Both the position numbers and the translations under genes were made by a program. A stretch of DNA of 64,000 nt from Cenococcum geophilum 1.58 (Eukaryota > Ascomycota > Dothideomycetes > Gloniales > Gloniaceae), in assembly GCA_001692895.1 (NCBI GenBank), contig KV748177.1, forward strand, positions 1,116,001 through 1,180,000, in the 5' to 3' direction. The notes under the pieces are model-generated. The model was not told the DNA's origin, did not search any database, and saw nothing but the letters and a program-made list of their open reading frames with translations. Below, piece by piece: positions 9,419 through 21,440 of this stretch (position 1 is its first letter; each line of letters starts with the position of its first letter).

Positions 9419-11699
9419 TTATTCTCCAAGAGCCCCCGCAGCCCCGTGATGCATGGCTGCTGCTGTGTGCTCGCGACCCAAGTAGTCAACAATCGGGAAG
9501 CGTGCTCGTCTCTCAAGATCATCAAGCGGAATCTGAGAACGAATGTATCTGCGGAAGCACTTTAGCTAAATCCTCGCCAATCCCCCAGTCGGTTTGGAAT
9601 TATCTGAGATTAAACTTACTTTTGCCTGTGATCATCAGTGGGCTGGAAGTCCCAGCTTTCGAACCGTCCTATTCGATGTCAGTGTTTGAGAGATATGCTG
9701 GGGGAACCACGAAATGCCTACCCTTCGTCAGCGCGGTCCAGCATAGCCTGCGCTGGCGCTGGCTCGCGAGCACCTCCTGATGAATTTTCTTGAAATCCCA
9801 CTTCTCATGTGCCTCCTTCTCAAACTCCGCCGTCATACGCACATGCTCCGGCTTCGACGATGCCGCAAGATTCACAATCTCCAGCGGATCGGAGGACAGA
9901 TCGAACAGCTGTGGTGGATCCACGAGGGACGTGACGTACTTCCATTTGCCGCGTCGAATCATCATGACGGGTGAAATAGTGCCTTCACCCATGTACTCGC
10001 CGAACACTTCGTCACGGCCGGGCTGGTCACTGATTAGGTAGTGGTACAGGCTGTGTCCGTCGACAGGGATAATTGCTTTGGGATCGCCGCCGGCTAGGTC
10101 AACGAACGTGGAAAGCAGATCCATCGTCGACACTGACTCGTTTACCCGCTTCGGTGCGAAGAGAGGGGGGTAGTTGATGATGAGCGGCACACGGGAGCTC
10201 ATCTCAAACCAAGACATCTTGTACCATAGATCCCGTTCGCCGAGCATGTCGCCATGATCGCCACTAAAGACAATAATGGTGTTCTTATCCAGTCTGCAGT
10301 TCTTCAAGATTCGGAGAAGCTTCCCAACCTGGTCGTCTACAAAGGTGCATGCACCGAAGTATGCTCGGCGGGCACGCTCGGCGGCTTCATCTGGCACCGG
10401 GTTGTTCCAGAGATCGACGGTCTTGAGAAGGCGGGTTGAGTGGGGATCCTGCTCTTCTTGCGGAATGTGGACTTTCGGCAGTGGAATTTCAACGTCTTCA
10501 TATTGATCCCAGTACTCTTGAGTCATGGTGTACGGGTCATGAGGGTGAGTAAGGGAAACTGTAAGGCAGAATGGACGAGCATCAGGTCCTTGGCGAACAT
10601 AATCGTAAAGATACTGAGAGGCCTAGCGATAACATATCAACAACTTTTCTTCTTGTGGGAGAATAGAGTGATTAGTAGTCCAAAATGCTTTCTAAGGGTG
10701 TCTGTAGCCTGAGAGTTTCTCTTATCGCTCAATGACCCTGAACAGGGCTCTTCATACTTGGCTAGCTTTTATTCGCCGCGTCCTATAAATTCAATTCTTG
10801 AAGGTCGAAAGCTTACCTTGTGCATGACATCTTCGTCATAGTCTAGCTGATTGGATCGGACGCAAGGGCCCGCCTGCATGACTGACGACATGTTGTGGTA
10901 CCATTCCGGCCTCTCATCCGGCCTGTCCCAGTTGACAGTCCAGCCCAGATCCCCAGGATAGATGTCCGAAATGAGTCTATAGGTATTAGGAAGAAGGCCA
11001 GTAGTCATAAATAGGGAGGATATCTTGCCTGTGCTCAAAACCATGCAATTGATCAGGTCCAATGAAATGCATCTTGCCTGCCAACGCAGTCTCATAGCCC
11101 TCATGTCGAAGGTAGTGCGCGTAAGTTGGGACGTCAGATGCAAGTACAGATGCATTGTCGTATCCCTTAATCTTCGAGGGTAGCTGGCCGGTGCACATGG
11201 AAAAGCGTGAGGGTGCGCATAGTGGAGAATTGCAGTATGCGTTCGCAAAGACCACACCGGTCTTAGCGAGGGAGTCAATGTTTGGGGTACGAATGGGCGA
11301 GTTTGGATCGTGTATTTTAAGGAGAGGTGCGGCCATTTGATCGGCCATGATATACAAAACGTTTGGCTTGGAGGTGACAGAATGCCTTGCTCCTCCCAGG
11401 CCCTGGCCTACGAAAGAAAGGGGAGTAGTCTGTTCAGATACAAATCCATTGTTCCCTGACAAAACCCCTCTCACTGGGAGGCCACTGCCAAACTCAGCCC
11501 TTCTAGGCGGAGATTGCTCGTCGATTTGCGCTTGACAACCCAAATCTGAAGCAGAATGCAAAGATTGATCATTGCTCAAAGAATCACGACCGCCCAATGA
11601 AGAAGCACTTCCCGGAAGAAGGTTGCTGAGAGCATGGCCGTTGCTAGCAGAGGTGCTCTCCGACAAGACCTCCTGCGGCAGCAAAATACTAGGAGCCAT
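9419..11699 (-). CDS. Choline sulfatase (type I sulfatase)
   Basis: Hydrolyses choline-O-sulfate to choline and sulfate, a sulfur and osmolyte reserve in fungi. Exons (- strand): 11029-11699, 10817-10976, 9722-10622, 9620-9668, 9419-9548, giving 636 codons plus stop. The core begins with NVLYIMADQMA (first metal ligand Asp). The active-site motif CAPSR within NSPLCAPSRFSMCTG supplies the Cys converted to formylglycine. Next come AGKMHFIGPDQLHGF, the metal site SGDHGDMLGE, and a C-terminal choline-sulfatase region with SWDFQPTDDHRQKYIR. A poorly conserved N-terminal extension of about 100 residues precedes the domain. The start at 11699 (MAPSILLPQ) is preferred; an in-frame ATG at 11750 would add 17 residues. 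The first intron (10977-11028) uses a GC-AG donor (GCAAGA). Confidence 0.92.
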
Positions 11700-11750
11700 G
11701 CCGATGATTTTTTCTGTGCAGCCGTTAGTGAAGATACGGACGATACTCAA

Positions 11751-12292
11751 AATTGAAATCGTGCGTTAGATTGAAGAAGGAAACTAAATGCTTAAAGAGA
11801 AACGTGATGACCCTAAAGACAAGTAGCTCGACAGATGGCTCTTAGATGTATCAGTAAGGCAACAGTTGGCGAAGAATAGGAAGAGGGAAACTGGAGGCAG
11901 CGAAGCGTTTCAAGGAATGGGGCGGCCTAATATATTATGGTTGAGAAGTAGGCGGTGAATAACACACTACTGGGCGGATCCGAGCACGCAAGTTTACATC
12001 GGACCGCAATCGGGCTAGCCCTGAAAAGAATATTGTCGCGTGCGAGATATGAGGGATATTTTATGGCGACCAATATCAAAATACCTGCCAGTACAGGCTC
12101 CAGTGTCCCCCTGGTGCGCTACATCTGCAAGTAAATTAGTAACGTAGGTGATAGGGTTATGACGGCGGTAGGATTATGACGGCTTACAGGTTTTGCACCC
12201 GAATTTTGTCTATGCGCCAGTTTTGAAGTTCCAAACCGTCATGCAACACAGCAATTTCGCTTTACGCACTAGAGAATTTCAAGTTTAACCCC
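11751..12292. other. Choline sulfatase 5' flank
   Basis: No gene recognised. This is the presumed promoter of the - strand choline sulfatase. A short GGTTATGACGGC / GATTATGACGGC direct repeat occurs around 12158-12186; its function is unknown. Confidence 0.35.
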
Positions 12293-12452
12293 TATCCCTT
12301 GGACCGGCCGCGTCCTCCCAAAAGCACAGATCAACCTTAAGCGAGGGCGATTTGACTAATTAGATTGCTAGAATCCTCAACACTAACGCTATACACCTTA
12401 GTACGCGCACAGTCCACTAGCTTATGGGAGGACGCGGCCGGTCGAAGGGATA
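12293..12452. mobile_element. Small MITE with GACCGGCCGCGTCCTCCCA arms
   Basis: About 160 bp bounded by inverted repeats TATCCCTT-G-ACCGGCCGCG and its complement, flanked by and including TA at both ends, suggesting TA target-site duplication. It has no coding capacity. It sits in the spacer between choline sulfatase and the helicase gene. Confidence 0.8.
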
Positions 12453-13413
12453 ATTAAGCTTAAAAAATTAAAGACTTTGCCGTTGAATTGCGCCTCTGTG
12501 GCCCTTTCGTTCTACCACCTTCTGGGATAAAGAAAACATCTCTCCATTTGATAGTCTATTCAGATTTAAATCAAGACGGAATGCATCCCACAAAACGCTG
12601 ACACCTACTGACAAGGCATGCTGTCGAGCATATGTACTCCCTACCCGCAGATATTGTCAAAGTGGTGGTGAAGAAGATTGAAAGAACCAATCTTCACCTC
12701 GCGGAAGGTCATTCGGAGATAAATTCGACTGTTTGCACCTAGGACCTAGTGCGGTGAATAATCTCGAATCACTTTCCGAGTCGATCGACGACGAAAATCC
12801 AATGTGAAGTGGGGAACGCTTGGCAGCGCCATGTGTCACCAATGGATTCCGATGAATCAGATGAAGCCTAAGACCTCGAAAGTAGATGGTACAGCAATTT
12901 CCAATGGTAAAAGATTTTACGTCGGACGAATCCTGCGCAGTGAGGCACAAATGGCCACCACTAGGCAAGCCTACCGTGGGAACATCTCCCCATGAAACAT
13001 AGCCAGTGGGAGGATATCTAAAGACGGTCCGAACTCGGAATGGGCTGGACCAATGGTTTTTGACATGAGTGGCCAGACTGCAGGTGAGCAGAGAAGGGCA
13101 TGATATTCACCTATTGCTGGCGAGATTTGCTTCCCTTTGCATGACAGTGAATCTAGAACAAGGCCGTGAAGTTTGATTGGAGATGATAAGTGAAACAAAT
13201 AAACCAACATTCCCAATTGCATGGAGACACCACCCAGCCCATATCGCCATAACCGGTCGGGGTTGCGAGATTCGCGAAACTCCGCGCCTCGCCCAGCATC
13301 CAGTATCTACCTATAGTACAACAATATGCGATCGTAAACGGAAGATCGAAGCCAAGGAGGTGCCATCGAACAAGGTATTTTACGACCCTTGGACCCAAGC
13401 TCATCAAAGAGAA
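12453..13413. other. Spacer downstream of the MSS116-type helicase
   Basis: I see no supported gene. The open frames on either strand (the longest about 100 codons) have no family resemblance. The right end should contain the helicase 3' UTR. Confidence 0.35.
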
Positions 13414-15584
13414 TTATGATCGATCCGCGTCCATATTATATCGATTTTCACGACTTCCTCCTGATCTATCCCCAAACCCACCTTTCGACCTGTAACCAAA
13501 ACCGCCAGTACGGCCTCTAGGTCTACCATCAGGTGCGCCACCCCCAAAGTGCGCGCCAGATCTGCCTCCATAGCCGCCCCTTGAACGACTAAATTCGCCG
13601 CCTGATCCGCGACTATAAGAAGAACCTCCGCTCCTAGATCCAGATCGGAATGAGTCAAAGCTTGAAGTCGAACGACCACGCGAAGAGCCTAAGTCCGAGC
13701 CCTGGTCGAACTCATCATGACCTGACGGGTTAAGGCCCCTAACACTATGAAGACGGAATCTCTGAATTGAGTTTGATGAAATCTTCGGGGGTTCTTTCAT
13801 ACCCCAGCCGAACGTCGCGAGGTTGTTGATGGAATCAATTAGGAACTGTTTGTCTGAAAGCCATCCGAATACTCCAATGAAAGCCATGTACGATTTCTGC
13901 TTGACGTCCGGGTAAACACGCTGATGCGCTCTCGCCATGTCAGATAGAATATTTGCGGCCTTCTCAGACACCTGTCCTTCTTTTGTCATGTCGATGGATG
14001 CGATTTCCAAAGACGTATCGTTCTTCAAAGGCAACCTACTTAGGCGACGACGAACATCTGGAGAGTCAAGTGGTGAGACAATAAGCCAGCCTTGGCCTGC
14101 TTTACCCGCGCGAGCAGTGCGTCCAATTCGATGAATATAAGTCTCACGCTCCCTCGGCAAACCCATCTGGATAACATGAGTCACATTGGGAAAGTCCATG
14201 CCGCGAGCTGTGACATCAGATGAAAATAGAATGCCCGATTTAGAGTGTCGGAAATTGTCAGAAGCTTTGGTGCGCTGTCCTTGAGTGAGCTTGGAATGAA
14301 TCTCATAGACTCGAGCAGGGTCCAGTGGGTGTTGTCGATTGCTGCCGCGAAGATTCCTGAAAGCCTCAGAAGCGAGTGTAACTTCTGCCGTAGAATTGAA
14401 GTACACAATGGCCTTGAAAGGCGAGCCATTGTTCTGTATAGCATTTTTTACTTCCCTTTCGCAAAGTTCAAACAGAGCAGGGAGCATATTCTCTAGACCG
14501 TTTGTATAGACGACATTCTGTGGAACTCTTTCATGTGTTGGCTCCTCGTCGTCGCGCACTGTCTTCACGAAGTGGAACCCAGGTTTCAGAGTCTGCCGAA
14601 CAAGATGAACAACTTCCTTGGGAACCGTGGCTGAGAACATGAGAGTCTGTCGATCTCTGTTCTTAATATGAGGCAATTGTCGTTGGATTTCCCTGATTTC
14701 ATCAGAAAATCCCTGATCAAGCAAGCGGTCGGCCTCGTCCATTACAAGACAGCTGAGCTTCGGAGCATCGACGCCTGAGGTTTCATCGGAAAGCAGGTCA
14801 TTGAGTCTTCCAGGAGTTCCAACAAGTATATGGCAGCCTTCGCTCTGTGTTTTTTGAAGCATTGCTCTCTTTTGAGTTCCTCCAACGCCAACCTGGACAA
14901 CAACGCTCGTACGAGCGACTAGTCTTCGGGCCTCTTCCGCAATCTGCTCGGCTAGCTCTCTTGTGGGGGAAATTATAATCGCTCGAATGTCGTCTGGGGA
15001 TGTTCGTTTGCGACGGCTATATTCGCCTAGGCTTGGGTCCTCGGAGATAATGTTTTGCAGTATGGGCAGGAGGAAAGCTAGCGTCTTACCCGTGCCTGTC
15101 TTGGCTTGAGCAATGCTGCGAGAGATTAGTCCAACCTTTACAACGCGAAAAGTGGCGCTTACATATCAGAGCCTTTTAATGCTTGATTAATTGTTCTGGA
15201 CTGAACTTCGGTCATGGCCTCAAATCCCATATCCTGCGTTATCGTGCGAATGACATTCTTGTGCACCAACCCTTGGGTTTCGAGCTCGTGAAATTTTGTA
15301 ACCGGTCCGTCCGCAACAACATTGTCTATTTCAGTATCGGGAGCAGGGCGTGATGCATTAACTTGCCGCTCGACTTCGGCCTCAACGGCATATGTTGCTG
15401 TGTTCTGTTGCCACCGTGTGGTCTGGTGTAAAGCTGCAACGGCGAGTTCGGGTACTGATACAGCAGGTCGCCATGCTGCTCGGGATTGGGCAAATGCGGC
15501 CGCGCGCAAGACTCTAGGGGTGAGTGCCGTCGAGGACAGAGCCCAGGGGAGAGATGCAGGGCATCTCCGTAAAGCTCCAAGCAT
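13414..15584 (-). CDS. mss116: Mitochondrial DEAD-box ATP-dependent RNA helicase, MSS116 type
   Basis: RNA chaperone-helicase of mitochondria that assists group I/II intron splicing and translation (family knowledge). Exons (- strand): 15163-15584 and 13414-15115, giving 707 codons plus stop. The N terminus MLGALRRCPASLPWALSST is Arg/Ala/Ser-rich and acid-poor, as in a mitochondrial presequence. Motifs in order: Q-motif region, AQAKTGTGKT (I), SPTRELAEQI (Ia), GTPGRL (Ib), MDEADRLLDQGF (II), FSATVP (III), DVTARGMDFPNV (V), HRIGRTARAG (VI). A basic RGG/SRG-rich tail follows, typical of MSS116 relatives. The single intron (15116-15162) splits GSD(I)IAQAKTG. An upstream in-frame ATG at 15629 is possible but would add 15 residues before the presequence. 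Confidence 0.93.
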
Positions 15585-16078
15585 GGTAGTGTATGAAGTG
15601 ATCGAATGGGAACCACGCAATTGTCGCAAGGCAAATCGGAATTAGAAGAATATAATAAAAGAAAGTGTGTTTACAGAATATAGCGATCAAGGCCTTGGTG
15701 GCTTAGAAGAACCCGGCAATTCCAGGGAAATTTTGGAGTTAAGGTAAAAGCACAAGGAGGTAGGAATCTCTGAACTTTTTTTCGAATGGGAAAGGAACCG
15801 CGCTTTCGGTTTTTCCAGAGCGCGCTAGCAATCGTGTCCTATCTTATCACCTCGTGATATCAGTTTTAAATTCGAAAGGGACTTTTACTTCAGCATAGCC
15901 GGCACATTCATATAATAAAAGTGTCAATTCGCGCACAGTCTGCCGAAGTGACATATAGACTTGGAAGGTGGTGAAATTATGCATTGATCCCATAAACCCC
16001 TTTCTATGTTCTGTAGACATTACAATCATTATCATTAAATCTCTACCACCGTTCATAAGCCATGCACATTTAAGACCC
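15585..16078. other. Helicase 5' flank / spacer
   Basis: No gene recognised. It holds the helicase promoter and the 3' flank of the next - strand gene. Confidence 0.35.
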
Positions 16079-17385
16079 TCAATCTGCCGCTGTCCTTCTT
16101 AGCCATGGGATCTGGCTCCTCTCTGCACCTAGAACTACCACTCCCTCCGATATACCTTGATGGATACCTCCCGTCACTCCCCGAACCCACCAGGTGGTCA
16201 ATTCGTTGATAGCCTGGCCCACCTTTCCATCGTTCATCTTACATATCGTATGCGTAAACTGCACGCACCACCGACCAAACTCATCAATAGTGTGAACTCC
16301 CTTGCTAAATATCCGTTCTGAAATTCGATGTTCACGCTCATAGTGGTAGGCATGTCCAATAAATAGCTTGACATATGGTAGAATAATTTGCAAGGTTCTG
16401 AAGAACTGGAGTACTAGCGCAGCTGTGACTTGCTGTAATATTGAAGCCTCTTCTTCCAGACCTCTATCGGGAACTAGCGGTCGCCATGCGAGAGCAGGTA
16501 TCAAGGCTTGACAAGCGGGATCGAGGCTTAAAACTTGAAGGACGTTTGGAGGTATGGCGGCTTGCACACTCATGATTTCTTCGGGCGTCATGTCAGCCGG
16601 CAAACCACGCAGCAGGTAGGTTATACCATGAATGTACAGCTGCCGGCTTAACGGTGGTAGCCCCTCCTCGCCGTCACGTGCAAGAGATGAGGATTCTTGG
16701 TAGGCCTGCGCGACGAGAGTCAATCCTGAAAACGGTTAGTACAAGCCTTAACAATCTTCCTGAACCTAACTACCTTGATTCGCATATTTCCAGTTGATGC
16801 CGCTTTCAGTCTCAGACGAATTGAAGACCGGTAGAGCAGAGCCGGAGGAGATGGGACGATCATATGTTGAAGCATCGTTTGATTCCTCCGCGTCCGTCAT
16901 TGCCGTCGACCAGCCATTTGGCATAATGCTTCCCTGCTTGGACGTATAGGTTGGTGGTGTTTCCGACCTACTATTCTGCGCACTCACACTTATGGTCCGG
17001 GTATGGTTTGGGCGACTACGAAAGTCACTGACTGACCGGCGAATAGACGGCAGCTTTGGTATTCGATTCTGAATGATGGATGGAAACATCGTATACAACG
17101 TCGAGGTCAGCGCTTGCTCACTGTGAACGGAGTGTAGAGTTTCAAGGCTTTCCAAGCTAGTAGGGTGGGTAGCAATTTGCCCTTCGGAAGCGATTCTCGT
17201 CTTAGTTCAAGGCACAAAGCATCGGGAATGGCCAACGGTTTCACGCAGTCGCAAACGGACGAAAGGCTCAAAGGTTCAAAGGCGCATTGTAAGGTGGAGA
17301 GAGAATCCACGAGGAATATATTCTGGCATTCCAGGCGGTTGCCTACCATGACAGAAATATTATCAGCGAGAAGAGTCTGGGGCAT
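16079..17385 (-). CDS. Conserved fungal protein of unknown function
   Basis: Exons (- strand): 17216-17385, 16774-17156, 16079-16725, giving 399 codons plus stop. The second intron (16726-16773, GTAGTT...TTTTCAG) is well supported by the frame (NQG|LTLVAQAYQ). The first intron (17157-17215) is inferred because the first frame closes and only this GT-AG pair restores the downstream frame. The N-terminal half is Ser/Thr-rich and probably disordered. The C-terminal part is folded-looking, with LSRQLYIHGITYLLRGLPAD, VQAAIPPNVLQ and FFRTLQIILPYVKLFIGHAY, a helix-rich hydrophobic region that could be amphipathic or membrane-apposed. I do not recognise the family. Confidence 0.68.
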
Positions 17386-18400
17386 GTGAAAGAAAAAGGC
17401 ATTCCGTTGATAGGCCGCCGCGAGGCTACGCCCGTTTTCTGTTGTGTCTCACATGTGCATTTTTCCGCAGCCTCAACACCCCCACTCTGCCACTCCCTAT
17501 CATTGTCTCGCCCCCTTAATTACGCACTGACAGGGCAGGGGAGACAATATCGCTGTCTCGATCCGATAGAGTACATCAGAGAGCACTACAAGGCAAAAAA
17601 TGCCCCAAGAGCAGAATCGGGCCATGAATAGAGGGATTATTATCCCTTAGCACGGCAGCGTCCAACGAGTAGGTGGTCTGTGCGCGAACACCAGAATTAA
17701 AAGTTCGCGTATGGTCACGGAGCCTTACTACAGCTATCGTGCAATTTATCTTCCTCACCTGCTTGTCTAACATCCATTATGGTATTGTCCCTAGTGTCAC
17801 GTGTGTCTTCTTGAAAATCTTCCAACCAAAACAGGCTGTGAGCTCCCGTCTATTTAGACCTCCGCGAATGTCCTCTCTTAATAGCAGATTTACAGCAACT
17901 GCAATAATAACAACCGCTTTTAATACATTCTGTTTCCCTCGCCAGCTCCCTCAATTTGTGCCTTACAATAGTCCCCCAAAGCCCAAACCTATGCCATGGC
18001 GTATCTACAAACGTCCTCCACCCACTTCTAACGAGTTGGCTGATATTAATGAGATCCTGCGGGCTATACCAGGACCGAAAGCTACATCGGAAAATAGGGA
18101 CCACCAACTCCTACAAATGGGAGGGCAAAATCTTGGGATTTACTGCATTCAGGCATGTTTCACAACAAGTATATACAAACTTTACCAGACTAACATATAC
18201 AGATAATAAAAGTAATCGTAAAGATGGCATCTCTCTAAAAGATCGGCAGAGTTACCAATCAAGCCTTAAGGAACTTCTCGAGGCTCCGAACGTTGAAGGA
18301 ATAGATGGAAGGCTAGATTATTTATTTAAGGGTAATAGTCTAGGTAATACACTATTCTAATCAGCACGTTATGGGAATATAATTCTAATAGTTGGTAGAG
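17386..18400 (+). other. Possible decayed or unrecognised ORF region
   Basis: Several overlapping short frames exist. The most protein-like is a + strand frame starting at 17867 (MSSLNSRFTATAIITTAF...), containing PWRIYKRPPPTSNELADINE, followed after 18220 by another short frame with KELLEAPNVEGIDGRLDYLF. No splice pattern convincingly joins them and no family is recognised. This could be an orphan gene or a relic. Confidence 0.25.
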
Positions 18401-18409
18401 CATTCAGTT

Positions 18410-19640
18410 CTCATTAAGGATGACCCAGCCGATAAAGAGCTTTAAGGAAAGTGTGACGGTTGCTGAGTTGGATGGTGTGCAAACGGAGCGCCAAATTAAA
18501 GACCTTCCTAGTATAGCCGATAATCAAACGTACAGCTTCGGAGGGGAGGATATGTCACCAGATATCCCAGCACCTCGCGCCTCTAGACGATGACAGAGAT
18601 AGCAGTCAAGGTGAGTAACCCTCTTGCCCAAAGCTTTAGAGAGTGTATCTTGCTAAGTACTTACAGATGTCTTACGGCACGAGAGAAGTTCCAACGATGA
18701 TGGCGACCTAGCAAGCCCACCTCTCTCTACACAAAGGAAGCGGAAGCGCTCCCAGTCCGCCAATACCGACACGTCTGACGGCCAAACAATAGATCCAATC
18801 TCCAAGGAGTATTATAGCAATACGAATTCGATAAAGCGACGCAGGCCACTTACTCTCCAACACCAATTTAGTGTCTAATTGCGTATCTACGCCAGACCCG
18901 GCTCCTTCACAGCTATACAGTAACACAAACCCGGAAATCGATAATACAAGCAACAAAAACTCTAGTAATAATAACGGCAACCATGCCGGTGTCCCAGTCA
19001 GCGGCGAGGGCAATACTAACGACAAGAAAGGGGACGGTAACCACAATAAGTGCTACAACTAAACTCGTAAAGATAAATTTCTGGAGCCTACTATACGCCC
19101 AGCTCTCTTTTCCCGCCAATCACCTAGCTATCGGCACAGTAGTAAGGAGCTACATATGATTAATAGCAATGGGGGGGAAGAGATCCATAAGGACGTAGTT
19201 AGTGCCGACAATGGGGCCCGCGTAGGAACGGCTACGGCAGTTCAACCGCCAGACGTCATCAATTCCCGTCCACCTGAGAGAATAACGGAAGGCGGTTCCC
19301 CACAAGATGCCGTTAAAGATCATACCGATAGCGAGAGCGAACGGCTTAGGGCGAATTTAAAAGGCCAACAACAGCCCTTACTCACTGCAATAGGAATTCC
19401 CGCACAGCCTACAAAACGGAGGTCGCGGCATACAGATCGCAAATTACACCCTAAGAGCGCGCCTGAGCCTAGCCGGAGGAGGCTCAAATTTGCTGCATCT
19501 CATGCCAAAGGTAGATTCCTCACTCCTCTCCTCGCACGATCTGCAACCGCGGATGTGAGGGCGCCGTCTGACCGCGACGGCGTTGGCAGGTCGAGACAGA
19601 CTCCGCAGAAGCTACAAAGGGCGAGGCTCGGAGGATAATC
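18410..19640 (+). pseudogene. Decayed spliced gene of unknown family (dispersed, second copy at 46 kb)
   Basis: A broken + strand gene-like stretch. It starts near 18420 (ATGACCCAGCCG), has an exon ending before GTGAGTAACC at about 18612 and an acceptor TACTTACAG near 18667, then continues with low-complexity charged text (TQRKRKRSQSANTD). It ends with an open 160-codon frame, 19156-19638, starting MINSNGGEEIHKD. Stops interrupt the first part. The stretch 19085-19270 recurs in diverged form at about 46245-46450 (M-N-N-N-R-D-G frame), so this is a member of a small dispersed family. It is AT-biased by transition changes. No known domain. Confidence 0.45.
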
Positions 19641-20200
19641 AAATCTGAAGCGGCTAAGCGAGGCTAGGAACACCAAAATCACCCCAAATCGACACTTTTC
19701 TATGGGCGCATTGCAACACCACGACAAGAAAATTAACTCCTGAAGTGCTAGGTGTCTTTGCGGACGCGTCTTCGTAAGGTTCTAAGTGGCTAGAAAATTA
19801 TTACTGCGTGGTTGCGCAGCGAAAACGTAGATTTTGGTGGTCGTTTGATTATAATACGAGCCGTTATCTCAGGTGCCTCAGCCGCTTCTCCGAGGAATTT
19901 GTGGCGTTGCATGGCCCCACTCTCTTGCTTTCGTCCCACTCTGCGGCGCGCACTAACTCCTAAGCCAATAGAACGTCGCGCTACCTCCTACCACCCCTGC
20001 CACCCCAAAAATTCCTCTGCGAAGCGTCTAAGAGATTATAGGCGCGCGTTTGGTGTAAACTGGGTCCTTTTTCTAACGTATGTTAATTTTAAACAACTCT
20101 AGCGGCGTGAATATACTAGCTATAGTCTTAGTGCGCGATGCATTTAAATTATAATCTCTTCTTTTATTTAATTATAATAATTATAACTAGCTAACTACCG
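19641..20200. other. AT-rich spacer
   Basis: No gene recognised. A + strand frame at 19812-20102 has no resemblance to known proteins. The base composition shifts to AT-rich after 20100. Confidence 0.3.
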
Positions 20201-20228
20201 TATTAGGGGGCGAGATACAGCCTTAAAG
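20201..20228. repeat. 28-bp direct repeat, left copy, bounding the minisatellite block
   Basis: TATTAGGGGGCGAGATACAG plus 8 bp. An imperfect second copy in the same orientation begins at 21616. Together they enclose the two 12-bp minisatellite arrays. Confidence 0.6.
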
Positions 20229-20459
20229 TTTAAAGACGCGTTTTTGAAACTGGTCCCTCTCCGCCAGCCGTATCAAAGTAACGGCCGTACTCTACCACTA
20301 CCACTCCGTTTCCTTCCAAATTTACGGAGGCACCTCTTCTATCCTATAATAACTAGCTCACCCGGTTAAACTATATAGATTTGCTTTATAAACCCTATCC
20401 CTCCGTCGTGCTGCGCTGCGGGGGCTGCTTCGTAGTAGGGGGTAAGCTTTGGGCAGAGC

Positions 20460-20772
20460 CTCGTGCAGAGCTTTAGTAGAGCTTCGTGCAGAGCTTCGTG
20501 CAGAGCTTCGTGCAGAGCTTCGTGCAGAGCTTCGTGCAGAGCTTCGTGCAGAGCTTCGTGCAGAGCTTCGTGCAGAGCTTCGTGCAGAGCTTCGTGCAGA
20601 GCTTCGTGCAGAGCTTCGTGCAGAGCTTCGTGCAGAGCTTCGTGCAGAGCTTCGTGCAGAGCTTTCGTGCAGAGCTTCGTGCAGAGCTTCGTGCAGAGCT
20701 TCGTGCAGAGCTTCGTGCAGAGCTTCGTGCAGAGCTTCGTGTAGAGCTTCGTGCAGAGCTCCGTGCAGAGTC
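20460..20772. repeat. 12-bp minisatellite array (CGTGCAGAGCTT)n
   Basis: About two dozen head-to-tail copies of CGTGCAGAGCTT, nearly perfect in the middle and degenerate at both edges. One copy carries an extra base near 20664. Because 12 is a multiple of three, all frames stay open and give artificial four-residue repeats (RAEL, CRAS, VQSF, EALH). I take these as artefacts, not genes. Confidence 0.93.
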
Positions 20773-21003
20773 ATGTGTAGGCGTGCAGACGTGTAGATTG
20801 CAGACGTGCAGGCGTTCGTACGGGCGTTCGTGTGGGTGACTAATTGATTGATCAATTGTATGGACGTTTGTGAAGCCGTTCGTACGGGCGTTTGGTTGAT
20901 TGATCGTATAGACGTTTATAGAGCCGTTCGTGTAGACGATTATAGAGTCTTCCTAGTATATTAGTGCTGCGTATTAGGAGAGCTTTGGAGCTCCGTATTA
21001 AGC
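20773..21003. repeat. Degenerate GCGTTCGTACGG/GTTTATAGAGCC repeats
   Basis: Short, diverged tandem-like text between the two minisatellite arrays, with repeated GTTCGTACGGGCGTT and TTGATTGATC motifs. No coding signal. Confidence 0.55.
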
Positions 21004-21440
21004 TTTGAGTAGAGCTTCGAGCAGAGCCTCGCGTAGAGCTTTTAAGTAGAGCTTTTGAGCAGAGCTCCATGCAGAGCCTTGAGTAGAGCTTCGAGCAGAG
21101 CGTCGTGCAGAGCTTCGAGCAGAGCTTCGAGCAGAGCTTTGATAGAGCTTTGAGTAGAGCCTCGTGCGGAGCTTCGAGCAGAGCTTCGAGCAGAGCTTCG
21201 AGCAGAGCTTCGAGCAGAGCCTTCTGTAGAGCCTTGAGTAGAGCCTCGAGCAGAGCGTCGTGCAGAGCTTCGAGCAGAGCTTTGATAGAGCTTCAAGTGG
21301 AGCTTTGATAGAGCTTTAAGTAGAGCCTCGTGCAGAGCAGAGAGCAGAGCAGAGAGCTTCTCTATATAGACCTTGTATTTAGGCTTATTTTTAAAGGCCT
21401 TGTAAACGGCTTTGTATAGAGCTTTGAGCAGAGCTTTGTA
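21004..21440. repeat. Second, degenerate 12-bp minisatellite array (CGAGCAGAGCTT variants)
   Basis: Tandem 12-bp units related to the array at 20460 but with CGAGCAGAGCTT as the commonest form and more variation (TTGAGTAGAGCC and others). A larger unit of about 140-150 bp seems superimposed, since the text at about 21100-21140 recurs at about 21246-21290. Confidence 0.85.

Noticed and set aside
9669-9722. Reading through GRHFVVPPAYLSNTDIE as the sulfatase C terminus
   Set aside because: Splicing GTAGGC...GAATAG restores the conserved SWDFQPTDDHRQK tail in frame, so the read-through end is intronic.
12657-12968. Hypothetical - strand gene of 103 codons downstream of the helicase
   Set aside because: No start context, splice pattern or protein-family resemblance; probably spacer.
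20358-20855. Long open frames with RAEL, CRAS, VQSF, EALH or SARS repeats on both strands
   Set aside because: They are the forced translation of a 12-bp minisatellite, which keeps all frames open. No start context, no homologous domain.
20460-21440. CRISPR-like array
   Set aside because: Units are 12 bp and contiguous with no spacers; the genome is eukaryotic.
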